Source: Syntrophorhabdaceae bacterium
GTDB lineage: Bacteria > Desulfobacterota > Syntrophorhabdia > Syntrophorhabdales > Syntrophorhabdaceae
Direction: 5' to 3'
Length of the DNA: 64,000 bases
NCBI GenBank assembly: GCA_035541755.1
Contig: DATKMQ010000072.1
Location: 1 to 64,000, forward strand
In this document: piece after piece, positions 7,874-14,876 of the stretch
Position numbering within the stretch: the stretch's first letter is position 1
Layout: each line of letters opens with the position of its first letter
Notes under the pieces: generated by a model
What the model saw: the letters and a program-made list of their open reading frames with translations, nothing else
Databases searched by the model: none
What the model was told of the DNA's origin: nothing
Program-made: the position numbers and the translations under genes

Positions 7874-9406
7874 ATGGAAAAGTGGATTATCGCCCTCACT
7901 GTGATGCTCCCGACGCTCATCGAGATAATCGATACATCCGTTGTCAATGTGTCCCTGGATCACATCCGCGGCAGTCTCTCGGCAGGAATTGACGAGTCTA
8001 CCTGGGCCATCACCATGTATCTTGTTTCCAATGCCGTCATCATCCCCATCACGGGGTGGCTGAGTAGGTTCTTCGGGCGAAAGCTCTATCTCCTTATTTC
8101 GATCGCGATCTTCACGATAAGCTCCCTTCTCTGCGGTTTCTCATGGAATATCCAGAGCCTCATCTTCTTCAGGATTTTTCAGGGCTTAGGCGGCGGCGCC
8201 TTGCAGCCGATTTCGCAGTCCATTCTCCTTGAAACGTTTCCGCCGCGGCAACACGGCATAGCCATGGCGTTTTTCGGAATAGGGATCATGTTCGGACCCA
8301 TCGTAGGCCCTGTCATGGGCGGCTGGATCACCGATAATTGGTCGTGGCACTGGATATTCTTTATCAATATCCCGATCGGTATCATTTCGATCATCATGGC
8401 CACGCTCTTTATCAAGGACCCGCCTTATATGGAAAAGACCAAGATGAGAATGGACTACTTCGGGCTCGCACTCGTGGCGTTGGGACTCGGATGTTTGCAG
8501 ATCCTTCTCGATCAGGGGCAGAGAGAAGATTGGTTTGCCTCCGGCCAGGTGAGATGGCTTGCCGCGGTATCGATAATATCGCTTATTCTCCTTGTATTCA
8601 CGGAACTCAGGAAAAAAGAGCCCGTGATCAATCTCAAGCTTTTTAAGGACATCTCGTTTTCTACGGGGAATGCAATCATGTTCTTCATCTTCCTCAGCAT
8701 GTTCTCCACCCTTGTGCTGCTCCCCATCTACCTCCAGACCTTGATGGGATACACGTCAACGCTCGCCGGACTCGCTTTGGGCCCCGGGGGCCTTGCCACC
8801 ATCTTTTCGCTCCTCATTGTGGGCAGACTCGTGACCAAGATAAACCCCAAATACATACTCTTTACCGGACTTTCAATCGTCGCATATTCGGTGTACCTTA
8901 TGGCAAACCTCGACCTCAACGCGAATTTTGCGGCCATCATGTGGCCCAGGGTGGTCCTCGGCCTTGGGATGGGTTTTGTCTTTGTGCCGCTAACGAACCT
9001 TACACTTTCACATATCAGGAAAGAAGATATGGGCGGCGCGACCGCCCTGTTTAACCTCTTGAGAAATCTCGGCGGGAGTTTCGGGGTAGCGATCTTCACA
9101 ACGCTTCTTGCGAGACGGGCGCAATTCCATCAGGTGCGGCTCATAGAGCATCTGACCCCCTTCGACGGGCCGTACCAGTGGACCTTAAGCCACATTCAGC
9201 CCTTTCTCCATCTCAAGGGCATACCGGATGCACTTGTCCCTCAGGGGGCCCTGGGCATCATGTACGGGAACCTCATACGACAGGCAACGATGATCGCCTT
9301 CAACGATACGTTTCACTCTATCTTTATCCTGTTGCTTGTCATTCTGCCGCTTATTTTCCTTTTGAGAAAACCGGAGCGGATGGAAGGCCCTCCGCCCATG
9401 CATTAA
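7874..9406 (+). CDS. EmrB/QacA-type (DHA2) MFS drug transporter
   Basis: The 510-residue integral membrane protein has 14 predicted hydrophobic segments. Near the N-terminus it carries the DHA2 signature D-T-S-V-V-N-V-S-L and motif A-like G-W-L-S-R-F-F-G-R-K; a G-x-x-x-G-P-x-x-G-P-x-x-G-G motif C is also present. Such transporters are proton-coupled exporters of hydrophobic compounds. The last loop (about residues 420-455) contains several histidines. With the adaptor and TolC-like channel it makes a complete EmrAB-TolC-type pump in one operon; the substrate cannot be told from sequence. Confidence 0.94.
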   Translation: MEKWIIALTVMLPTLIEIIDTSVVNVSLDHIRGSLSAGIDESTWAITMYLVSNAVIIPITGWLSRFFGRKLYLLISIAIFTISSLLCGFSWNIQSLIFFRIFQGLGGGALQPISQSILLETFPPRQHGIAMAFFGIGIMFGPIVGPVMGGWITDNWSWHWIFFINIPIGIISIIMATLFIKDPPYMEKTKMRMDYFGLALVALGLGCLQILLDQGQREDWFASGQVRWLAAVSIISLILLVFTELRKKEPVINLKLFKDISFSTGNAIMFFIFLSMFSTLVLLPIYLQTLMGYTSTLAGLALGPGGLATIFSLLIVGRLVTKINPKYILFTGLSIVAYSVYLMANLDLNANFAAIMWPRVVLGLGMGFVFVPLTNLTLSHIRKEDMGGATALFNLLRNLGGSFGVAIFTTLLARRAQFHQVRLIEHLTPFDGPYQWTLSHIQPFLHLKGIPDALVPQGALGIMYGNLIRQATMIAFNDTFHSIFILLLVILPLIFLLRKPERMEGPPPMH

Positions 9407-9443
9407 CGGAATTGTTCGGGTCGCGTGATTTTCCCGAGCAATG

Positions 9444-9473
9444 TTGCAAAAACTCTCTATCCTGTGATATGTT
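9444..9473 (+). promoter_or_regulatory. Promoter of tRNA-Pro
   Basis: TTGCAA is followed after 18 nt by TATGTT (or after 17 nt by ATATGT), ending about 10 nt before the mature tRNA 5' end. Confidence 0.5.
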
Positions 9474-9482
9474 TAGCCTGTT

Positions 9483-9561
9483 CGGGGCGTGGCGCAGCAT
9501 GGTTTAGCGCGCTTGCCTTGGGAGCAAGAGGTCGCTGGTTCAAATCCAGTCGCCCCGACCA
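9483..9561 (+). tRNA. tRNA-Pro (anticodon TGG)
   Basis: A complete cloverleaf can be drawn: acceptor CGGGGCG pairs with CGCCCCG, the anticodon loop is CTTGGGA (anticodon TGG), and the T-loop is GTTCAAATCC. The discriminator A and CCA end are encoded. Its 3' end is partly repeated at 10720-10747, which suggests use as an integration site. Confidence 0.97.
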
Positions 9562-9628
9562 TTCACCCTTAAATCTCATTGAACATCCCTCTGAGCATCG
9601 AATTTCAAACGATCTGCACACAAAATGA

Positions 9629-9781
9629 TACGCAGGGAGCCAGAGTCATCAGGAGGACGCTCTAAGCCTCAACGGTGTAGCGAGGCAATTAACAGAATCT
9701 AAAATACTGACTGCAAGCGACAAGGATTCTAAATGGACACCGACAGCTGTTAAGAATCTGTTGAAGAGGGTAGAGAACTAA
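9629..9781 (+). pseudogene. Remnant resembling the C-terminal part of a large serine recombinase domain
   Basis: This stop-to-stop frame of 50 codons has no start codon. It reads A-L-S-L-N-G-V-A-R-Q-L-T-E-S, then K-W-T-P-T-A-V-K-N-L-L-K-R before TAA. This resembles the 'G-x-S-xxx-IA-xx-LN ... W-xxx-V-xx-IL' pattern of the Recombinase domain (PF07508) of resolvase-like serine recombinases. The catalytic N-terminus is absent. Lying just after a tRNA gene fits an old integration scar. The similarity is short, so the family call is tentative. The rest of 9562-9880 shows no gene. Confidence 0.45.
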
Positions 9782-9881
9782 GACCCTTCTTTTCAGTCGC
9801 ATCCTGCACCGCTTCCTGTTATCCTCATCGGCCGGGGTCGACCCATAATCTCAAGATTTGGCTCAGAAATCGTGAGGAAAC

Positions 9882-9910
9882 AAAAAGGGCAGGACTTTCT
9901 GACCCTGCCC
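9882..9910 (-). terminator. Rho-independent terminator after the first PEP-CTERM-type gene
   Basis: On the minus strand GGGCAGG pairs with CCTGCCC across a 10-nt loop and is followed by TTTTTG. It lies about 25 nt after the stop codon. Confidence 0.75.
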
Positions 9911-9932
9911 ATGTTCAATCCCGATTGTGGTG

Positions 9933-10460
9933 TTACCCCCCGAACTTCCTTCTGACCGCTGCAAGGCCAATAAGACTCGGGGCAAGGAGAATAAGAGCGC
10001 CGGGAAGGGGAGCTGAAGTTACTCCTTGTGGAAGGACGGTGAACGTCGAATCAACCCAGCCTTCGCAATTCCATCCGAGGCTGTATATATGCGTTGTCCA
10101 TACACCGGCCTCTCTGATGTCCCACCAATACACAGGAGCGCCGGTAGTCCACCGGTTTGTGTAGCTGTTAGCTTGGCTCGACAAGTCGACTGTATACTGC
10201 GTACCGTCCGGGGCGATCCATTCATTGACCCCGACAGCGTAGTACCAGCCGCCACCCGAGGATTCGTCGATGAAGATGAATGGCTGCTGGTCCCACAGGA
10301 ATACGTCCGTTTCGGGCCAGGGTTGCCCCGGTCCTGGGTTGGTGCCTGAGCCTCCGGCATACCAGGTGGGATAGCCGAAAGGGTCGGCAAAGGCATGGTG
10401 CGCCAGAAAAATAAATAGAACTATGGCTGCCGGTACGATGATCTTTCTGCAAATTTTCAA
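9933..10460 (-). CDS. Exported protein with PEP-CTERM-like (PLPG) sorting tail
   Basis: The 175-residue protein begins with a signal peptide (about residues 8-25, ending H-H-A-F-A-D). It ends with A-P-L-P-G-A-L-I-L-L, a hydrophobic helix and the basic tail V-R-R-K-F, the architecture of the PEP-CTERM/VPLPA-CTERM signals recognised by exosortases. The middle is rich in Trp, Tyr and Gly and I do not recognise it. The TTG start at 10460 was chosen because AAGGAGG lies 6 nt upstream and the signal peptide follows at once; an in-frame extension up to 10703 would add an unlikely basic leader. No exosortase gene is in the window. Confidence 0.75.
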   Translation of the reverse strand: MKICRKIIVPAAIVLFIFLAHHAFADPFGYPTWYAGGSGTNPGPGQPWPETDVFLWDQQPFIFIDESSGGGWYYAVGVNEWIAPDGTQYTVDLSSQANSYTNRWTTGAPVYWWDIREAGVWTTHIYSLGWNCEGWVDSTFTVLPQGVTSAPLPGALILLAPSLIGLAAVRRKFGG

Positions 10461-10565
10461 AGCTCGCCTCCTTCGGTTGCACACAACGCTATAGCATGCT
10501 CCGCCCAGTAAAGGTATACCCCTTTGTTGCTGCCTGCCCGTGAGTCTAGTTCTCTTGTACGTCTT

Positions 10566-10595
10566 ATTGTGAACACAATGTCTAACAGATGTCAA
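10566..10595 (-). promoter_or_regulatory. Promoter of the first PEP-CTERM-type gene
   Basis: On the minus strand a perfect TTGACA is followed after 18 nt by CACAAT, giving a leader of about 100 nt before the TTG start at 10460. The leader contains an AAAGG/CCTTT hairpin, but I do not recognise a riboswitch class in it. Confidence 0.55.
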
Positions 10596-10719
10596 GAAAA
10601 ACAGTGCCATGTCGCAAAAATATCTCTCCCACCTTTCAGGGAGTATTCCTCGCTCAGCCTGAAAGGCCGATAGCGTGACCTTGTAGGTAGTTGTACTCAA
10701 CACTTAACCTGATTGGCCA

Positions 10720-10747
10720 GTTCAAATCCCATTGCCCCGACCATTCA
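10720..10747 (+). repeat. Degraded direct copy of the tRNA-Pro 3' end (att-like)
   Basis: This segment matches 9538-9565 at 25 of 28 positions: GTTCAAATCC and GCCCCGACCATTCA are identical, with three mismatches between them. It is in the same orientation as the tRNA gene but has no acceptor or anticodon arms. Direct copies of a tRNA 3' end flanking foreign DNA are the usual trace of site-specific integration. The enclosed segment is about 1.15 kb. Confidence 0.65.
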
Positions 10748-10800
10748 GCGGGTATTTCTCAAAAAGCCCACTTCACATAGCAAGGTTCATGCGGAAATGA

Positions 10801-10827
10801 AAGAAGGCAGAGTCTTTTGACTCTGCC
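10801..10827 (-). terminator. Terminator after the second PEP-CTERM-type gene
   Basis: On the minus strand GGCAGAGTC pairs perfectly with GACTCTGCC across a 4-nt loop, followed by TTCTTTC. It lies about 35 nt after the stop codon. The stem closely resembles those at 9882-9910 and 13981-14009. Confidence 0.7.
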
Positions 10828-10862
10828 CCTGATTGCAATTTGGCTGGCGAGTGAACCGAGAT

Positions 10863-11504
10863 TTACTTCCTGAATCTTCTCCGCAATGCCACAAGACCAC
10901 CGAGAGCCGGAGCAAAAAGTAAGCAGGAAGGGGGGATTGGAGTGGCGGCCGGACCGACCATGTCATCGCTCAACTCGGTGGAATATGTATAGGGTCCCCA
11001 GTATGTGGTCAGGTAATCCGAGTTGACTCCCAGAGTGACTCCCGAAGCGTCGAATGTAAAGTGAACGGTGGTGCCGGTTGGATAGGGCGATCCATCATAC
11101 TGAGCATACCAACCCAGGAAGGAATAACCTGCGTTTGCAGAAGCGTTCGTAACGGGCGGCTTTGAATAGCCGGTCCCGTGCGTCCAATAGGATCCATTGC
11201 CTTTTCCAATGCTGGCATAATAGCTTTGAGGATCTGCGATATTCGAGAGCGTCGCGCCATCGGGCACCTGCAGGTAGAAATCCGAGAGGCCCTGCGGATA
11301 GCCATCGCTATCAGTTGTTCCTTGATTCATATTCGTGACGGCATAATCGAAGGAATATGAATTACCACCCAGTTGCGTGACCGTAACGGTAACGCTATAC
11401 CCTGTTGTACTGGGATACTGGTAGATATCGGCCCTGGCGGCGGTTGCATTAGCTATGGTCAGGAATATTAAGGCGGCAAAAATCAGGGTGAAGTTTCTAC
11501 GCAT
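10863..11504 (-). CDS. Exported protein with PEP-CTERM-like (PIPP) sorting tail
   Basis: The 213-residue protein has a signal peptide (MRRNFTLIFAALIFL..., cleavage near T-A-A-R-A-D). The C-terminus is A-T-P-I-P-P-S-C-L-L-F, a hydrophobic helix and V-A-L-R-R-R-F-R-K, a PEP-CTERM-type tail. The mature part is rich in Tyr, Thr, Ser and Gly with beta-rich patterns. The ATG at 11504 has AGGAGG 7 nt upstream. Its leader holds a cyclic-di-GMP-I riboswitch, so expression should respond to the second messenger that governs biofilm and surface life. Apart from signal peptide and tail it is not clearly homologous to the 9933-10460 product. Confidence 0.78.
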   Translation of the reverse strand: MRRNFTLIFAALIFLTIANATAARADIYQYPSTTGYSVTVTVTQLGGNSYSFDYAVTNMNQGTTDSDGYPQGLSDFYLQVPDGATLSNIADPQSYYASIGKGNGSYWTHGTGYSKPPVTNASANAGYSFLGWYAQYDGSPYPTGTTVHFTFDASGVTLGVNSDYLTTYWGPYTYSTELSDDMVGPAATPIPPSCLLFAPALGGLVALRRRFRK

Positions 11505-11523
11505 GTGGGAGCCTCCTCGCTGG

Positions 11524-11624
11524 ATTATCTGGCGACCCGGCCACTCTCCCGCTTCAACCCGTAATGGTTGAAACATGAGACTCCTCGGCTTTCCGTCCCA
11601 TCCTCACAGATGGTTTGGCTTTTT
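11524..11624 (-). ncRNA. Cyclic-di-GMP-I (GEMM) riboswitch
   Basis: Read on the minus strand, the leader contains A-GCC-AAACCATCT, a GTGA (GNRA) tetraloop, GGATGGGACGGAAAGCC, a TTCAACC/GGTTGAA hairpin and GTGGCCGGGTCGCC. This matches the GEMM-I consensus: the P2 arm with GNRA tetraloop, the GGGACG-AAAGCC junction, a P3 arm and the 3' GGGTNRCC strand. One junction base differs from the common GGGACGC (G for C). It begins a few nt after a predicted transcription start and ends about 20 nt before the ATG at 11504, so it can control that gene. Whether it turns expression on or off cannot be read by eye. Confidence 0.82.
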
Positions 11625-11638
11625 CAGACTGTACCAAC

Positions 11639-11666
11639 TGTATCACAGTGCATAACCAAGAGTCAA
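11639..11666 (-). promoter_or_regulatory. Promoter of the riboswitch-controlled PEP-CTERM-type gene
   Basis: On the minus strand TTGACT is followed after 16 nt by GATACA, preceded by TG three bases upstream (weak extended -10). The predicted transcript starts just ahead of the riboswitch. The segment 11667-11930, up to the next gene on the other strand, shows no convincing gene. Confidence 0.5.
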
Positions 11667-11940
11667 GCCAAATTTTCCTGACCATCACATCTCCAACGCT
11701 CATAAGGATTTGCAGCATATCGGCTGTAATCAAATCCCGCTTGATCTTCTCGAATCGAATGATTTCAAACCGCAATCAAGAGCAGGTCGTCGAATTCCCC
11801 AGCCTGCAATTGAAAAATTGTGCAGGCGGGGACACCGCCTATTGTTTTTCCTGATCGGTGTGCATATGGTCTTGAAAGGAACGCAAGCTTCGGGTGCCGT
11901 GATGACTGTGAGCTCAGTCGATGGCAAAGGAGGGAATGGC

Positions 11941-12648
11941 ATGGATGAAACCGCATTGGTACAAAAGGCTTACACCGCCGTTGTCGAGCACTTTGTGAAG
12001 ACAGGTCGGGCGCCGCATTATACCGAACTCGCAGCCATCCTCGGGGTGTCGCCGGAAGAGGCGAGACAGGCACAGCACAAGGCGGCCGATTCCTCGGTGG
12101 CCTGCTGGTTTGTTAAAGAGACAGACTACGTGGAGTCCTGGGCGCCGTTTTCCAATGTACCCACCCATCATCTTGTGACGATCAAAGGGGAGCAGAAATG
12201 GTACGGCCAGTGAGGACTCGAAGTGCTGGCCGTGCGCTGGCTCTTCCCCGATACCGAGGTCCGTATCGAGACCCGCTGTCTTGACTGCGGGGAACCCATC
12301 ATGATCCGGATGCGAGACGACAAGATCCTCGAAATCAATCCATCAACCGCCGTAGGACATGTGAACATCCCGTTCGCCAGGGTCCTTAAGGGAGATGTAA
12401 CCTGGGGCTCGGCTTGAAGCCGGATGAACCTCTTCCGGTCGGAAGAGCATGTGAAGAAGTGGTCGTCTTATGATCCTGTGTCCGCTGAATCGATCATGCC
12501 CCTGTCGCAGTGGGCGAGCGCGTTTAGCGGGCCCCTGATGAAGAATCGTCTCGCGTCAGATTATCTCTCACGGGCGCACGAGTACGCATCAGAGCTATTC
12601 TTGTCGCTTAAGAAGATGGGTAAGGCGGGCCCGTTCTGGACCCCGTAA
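11941..12648 (+). CDS. MerB-like organomercurial lyase homologue with two predicted selenocysteines (UGA codons 91 and 159)
   Basis: The frame runs 236 codons from ATG 11941 (GGAGG 7-8 nt upstream) to TAA at 12648 if TGA at 12211-12213 and 12415-12417 are read as selenocysteine. The N-terminal region has a winged-helix-like block (Y-T-E-L-A-A-I-L-G-V-S-P-E-E-A). Around the first UGA the sequence is K-W-Y-G-Q-U-G-L-E-V-L-A...L-F-P, aligning with L-Y-A-W-C-A-L-D-T-L-I-F-P of E. coli plasmid MerB (Cys96, Asp99). Around the second it is G-S-A-U-S-R-M-N-L-F-R-S, aligning with the F-C-C-H-V-H-F-F-A-S region (Cys159). Thus both catalytic cysteines would be Sec and Asp99 would be Glu94. MerB cleaves the carbon-mercury bond and hands Hg(II) to a thiol carrier; whether this homologue does so is unknown, and no merA, merR or merT is nearby. 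The alternative, a pseudogene with two nonsense mutations, is unlikely because both hit catalytic codons and the frame is otherwise intact. The 3' end overlaps the convergent peroxidase gene by 88 nt. Confidence 0.85.
12229..12241 (+). promoter_or_regulatory. Possible SECIS hairpin for UGA codon 91 of the MerB-like gene
   Basis: A short GCCG/TGGC stem with loop TGCGC begins 15 nt after the UGA, placing the loop at 19 nt. An alternative AGTGC/GCGCT stem (12222-12238) competes with it. The loop starts UG, consistent with the rule that one of its first two bases is G. It is weaker than the other two candidates. Confidence 0.4.
12430..12447 (+). promoter_or_regulatory. Bacterial SECIS hairpin for UGA codon 159 of the MerB-like gene
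   Basis: CTCTTCC-GGTC-GGAAGAG forms a perfect 7-bp stem with a GGUC loop. The loop starts 19 nt after the UGA, inside the 16-37 nt window described for bacterial SECIS elements, and has the same GGUC core as the E. coli fdhF element bound by SelB. Confidence 0.8.
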
Positions 12649-13754
12649 CGGCCTTGGCTTAACACCTTCGGCTGATCCTTCACCGCGGCGAACCCCGCAT
12701 GTTCCCCATCTGGTGGTAACACGGGCACTCTCAGCGCATCGTCGGGCAGTCTTCCAGTCAAGGATTTTAGGAAGAGAATGATTTCCCCGACCTGTTCGTC
12801 GGTCGGAGATTTGCCCACCTGTATTTTGCCCATAATGAAGACCACATCGCGCAATCCGTCGACCGATCCATCGTGAAAATATGGAGAGGTCATCTCCACG
12901 TTTCGTAACACAGGGACTTTGAACACATACTTATCACTCTCGTTGTTTGTAACGGCATACCTGCCTTCGTCAATATCCTTGCTCCCGGTATATTGCCAGT
13001 AGGGCTCAAATACGCCAAACTTCTGGTACATCTTGCCTCCCACATACGCACCTGAGTGGCAGTTGGTGCAGCCTGTTTCGATGAATGTTTTAAGTCCCTT
13101 TTTCTCTGCGGCGGCAAGCGCGGTCGGATTCCCTTTTACAAAGGCATCGAAACGAGAAGGAGTGACGAGCGTTCTTTCAAAAGCTCCAATGGCTTTGGCC
13201 AGGTTATCAACGTTGACCGGATCTTTTTCCCCGGGAAAGGCTCTCGCAAACAATGGGGCATACCCTCTTATTTCTTTGAGTCTCTTCTCTACAGCCTCAT
13301 AGGATGGCATCCCAAAGGAAGGCGGCCCGACCATGGCCTGTTTGGCCTGGTCTTCAACATCCGTTCGGTTTCCTATCCAGTGCGCCGAAATCTGGCCTGC
13401 CGCATTGAAGACGGTAGGGGCGTTTCGGGGATTGATCTTGCAATTATTCCCGATAGATTTCTTCAACCCGTCAGCCGCGTACAAACCAATCGGATGACAT
13501 CGGACACAGCTCACTGTCTGGTCTACAGAAATCCTTGTCTCATAGAAAAGCATTTTCCCCAGAGCGACTTTATCAGCAGTAATAGAGTTATTTGCCGATC
13601 TCATGGTTTTTGGCAAGGGTCCGAAAATCTGTTTTGCCTGGTTTAGCAACGCTTTGTCTCCTGCGCGGGCAGATGTCAAGGCCACTGAAATCAAGATGCA
13701 GAAAATGAAAAAGATCCTTATACTCCGTGCGCGTTTTTTCCTGGTTTTATCCAT
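12561..13754 (-). CDS. Di-heme cytochrome c peroxidase / MauG-family protein
   Basis: The 397-residue protein has a signal peptide (R-I-F-F-I-F-C-I-L-I-S-V-A-L...S-A-R-A) and two heme c motifs, C-V-R-C-H in the first third and C-T-N-C-H in the second. The blocks A-L-G-K-M-L-F-Y-E-T-R and N-A-P-T-V-F-N-A are typical of the CCP/MauG family. It should act in the periplasm, reducing hydrogen peroxide with electrons from cytochromes or oxidising a partner. The ATG at 13754 follows GGAGG by 5 nt. The last 30 or so residues run beyond the usual family end (L-P-V-L-P-P) and are encoded opposite the 3' end of the MerB-like gene. Confidence 0.92.
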   Translation of the reverse strand: MDKTRKKRARSIRIFFIFCILISVALTSARAGDKALLNQAKQIFGPLPKTMRSANNSITADKVALGKMLFYETRISVDQTVSCVRCHPIGLYAADGLKKSIGNNCKINPRNAPTVFNAAGQISAHWIGNRTDVEDQAKQAMVGPPSFGMPSYEAVEKRLKEIRGYAPLFARAFPGEKDPVNVDNLAKAIGAFERTLVTPSRFDAFVKGNPTALAAAEKKGLKTFIETGCTNCHSGAYVGGKMYQKFGVFEPYWQYTGSKDIDEGRYAVTNNESDKYVFKVPVLRNVEMTSPYFHDGSVDGLRDVVFIMGKIQVGKSPTDEQVGEIILFLKSLTGRLPDDALRVPVLPPDGEHAGFAAVKDQPKVLSQGRYGVQNGPALPIFLSDKNSSDAYSCARER

Positions 13755-13980
13755 AACGACCTCCATCGCTACGATTATCGATCGTCTGTCAGGATACTGT
13801 GGACGACTTTGAGAAATAGCTTTATCTACTTATTAAGCAATAATTCACTTTACAGGAAATTCAATAGATTTCAGAATGCAAGCACGGCTACGGACGAAGT
13901 GGACGCGCCTGTTGACTGTGATGCTCATCCAAATGATTTGCACGGTAATTGAGCTTTTAAGCGGTAACGGTCAGCGTGGG

Positions 13981-14009
13981 AAAAAAAGGCAGAGCTTTGC
14001 GACCCTGCC
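13981..14009 (-). terminator. Terminator after the His/Gly-rich exported protein gene
   Basis: On the minus strand GGCAGGG pairs with CTCTGCC (one G-U pair) across an 8-nt loop, followed by seven T. It lies about 75 nt after the stop at 14085. The region between this and the peroxidase start (13767-13980) shows no gene. Confidence 0.75.
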
Positions 14010-14084
14010 CCGGAAGGCAAAAAACTAACATTATGGCGGCTACAGTTGCGGGGTGCAGCTCATCCTTAAAGAGTCCTTCAGCCG

Positions 14085-14387
14085 CTATCTGTAATAGCCA
14101 GGCACCCACACCGGCCTGCAACCCCAGGCATCGCAGACTTGTGTCCAGTAACCGGGAACCCAGATGGGTCCATACGCGTATACAGGATATCCCCATCCGT
14201 AATGCGGCCCGTAATACGGCGCGTAATGGACTCTCGGTCCATAGTATCCTCCGAAATGGCCACCTCCGTAGAAATGACCTCCGCTGTGGAACCCGCCGTG
14301 ACCACCGGCACGGGCATAGAGAGTACCTGAAAACAAACCCAGGCCGAGAAAGACGCCGATTACAATGACAACGAATGCTTTTTTCAT
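14085..14387 (-). CDS. Small His/Gly/Tyr-rich exported protein with WVPGYW-type repeats
   Basis: This 100-residue protein has a signal peptide (MKKAFVVIVIGVFLGLGLF, cleavage near L-Y-A-R-A). It is followed by a Gly/His-rich stretch (G-G-H-G-G-F-H-S-G-G-H) and two W-V-P-G-Y motifs around a C-D-A-W-G-C pair. Similar W-x-x-G-x-W/H repeats occur in small exported proteins of proteobacteria, often annotated YXWGXW-repeat proteins, with no known function. The His/Gly region could bind metal; that is speculation. The ATG at 14387 was chosen because the signal peptide starts there. Confidence 0.75.
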   Translation of the reverse strand: MKKAFVVIVIGVFLGLGLFSGTLYARAGGHGGFHSGGHFYGGGHFGGYYGPRVHYAPYYGPHYGWGYPVYAYGPIWVPGYWTQVCDAWGCRPVWVPGYYR

Positions 14388-14410
14388 CTCTTTATCTTCC
14401 TCCTTTTCGA

Positions 14411-14439
14411 AACATACCCCCAAAAGAGACTCGCGTCAA
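14411..14439 (-). promoter_or_regulatory. Promoter of the His/Gly-rich exported protein gene
   Basis: On the minus strand TTGACG is followed after 17 nt by TATGTT, about 24 nt before the ATG at 14387. AGGAGG lies between. Confidence 0.55.
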
Positions 14440-14876
14440 CGAGGTCCTTTTTTTTTGGAGAGACCCAATCCGGCCTAATCGTCTTAAAAGCATAAATCGT
14501 GCCGGGTCGGGTTCTTCATGTCGAGCCACCCACCGCTACCGTATTGCTCAATTATTTCAAGGGATATCTCCCGTCAATCGCAATAGGGCGTAAAGCCAAA
14601 GCAACCATGAGGAGACATTTGTGTCGAACCGGTGCTCTATCTTTCGACATTTATTGACGTGAGGCTTCAACCGGGGTGACTGGGACAGGCTATGGAATAG
14701 ATCATTTCACATGAGTCGAACCGCTATTCACTGACCGGAGAGAGTGAACATCGGGAGGTTCGCCCGCATGCCGCATGTCGATCCTATCCATCATGAAACC
14801 GGTCATTGAAATCGTTTCCATTCATGCCTAGATTTTTCTTCTAGACAATCCTTTGCAGAGGGAGGAGGGCGCACAG
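14440..14876. other. Intergenic region without a recognisable gene
   Basis: About 440 nt separate the divergent His/Gly-rich protein gene and the thioredoxin gene. I see no coding frame with a ribosome site, no tRNA and no strong terminator. The only structure noted is a small CTAGA/TCTAG hairpin near 14828-14844. Confidence 0.5.

Noticed and set aside
12214-12417. A separate gene starting at GTG 12223 and another at ATG 12424
   Set aside because: Both are in the same frame as the MerB-like gene upstream, separated only by TGA, and neither has its own ribosome site; they are parts of one selenoprotein gene.
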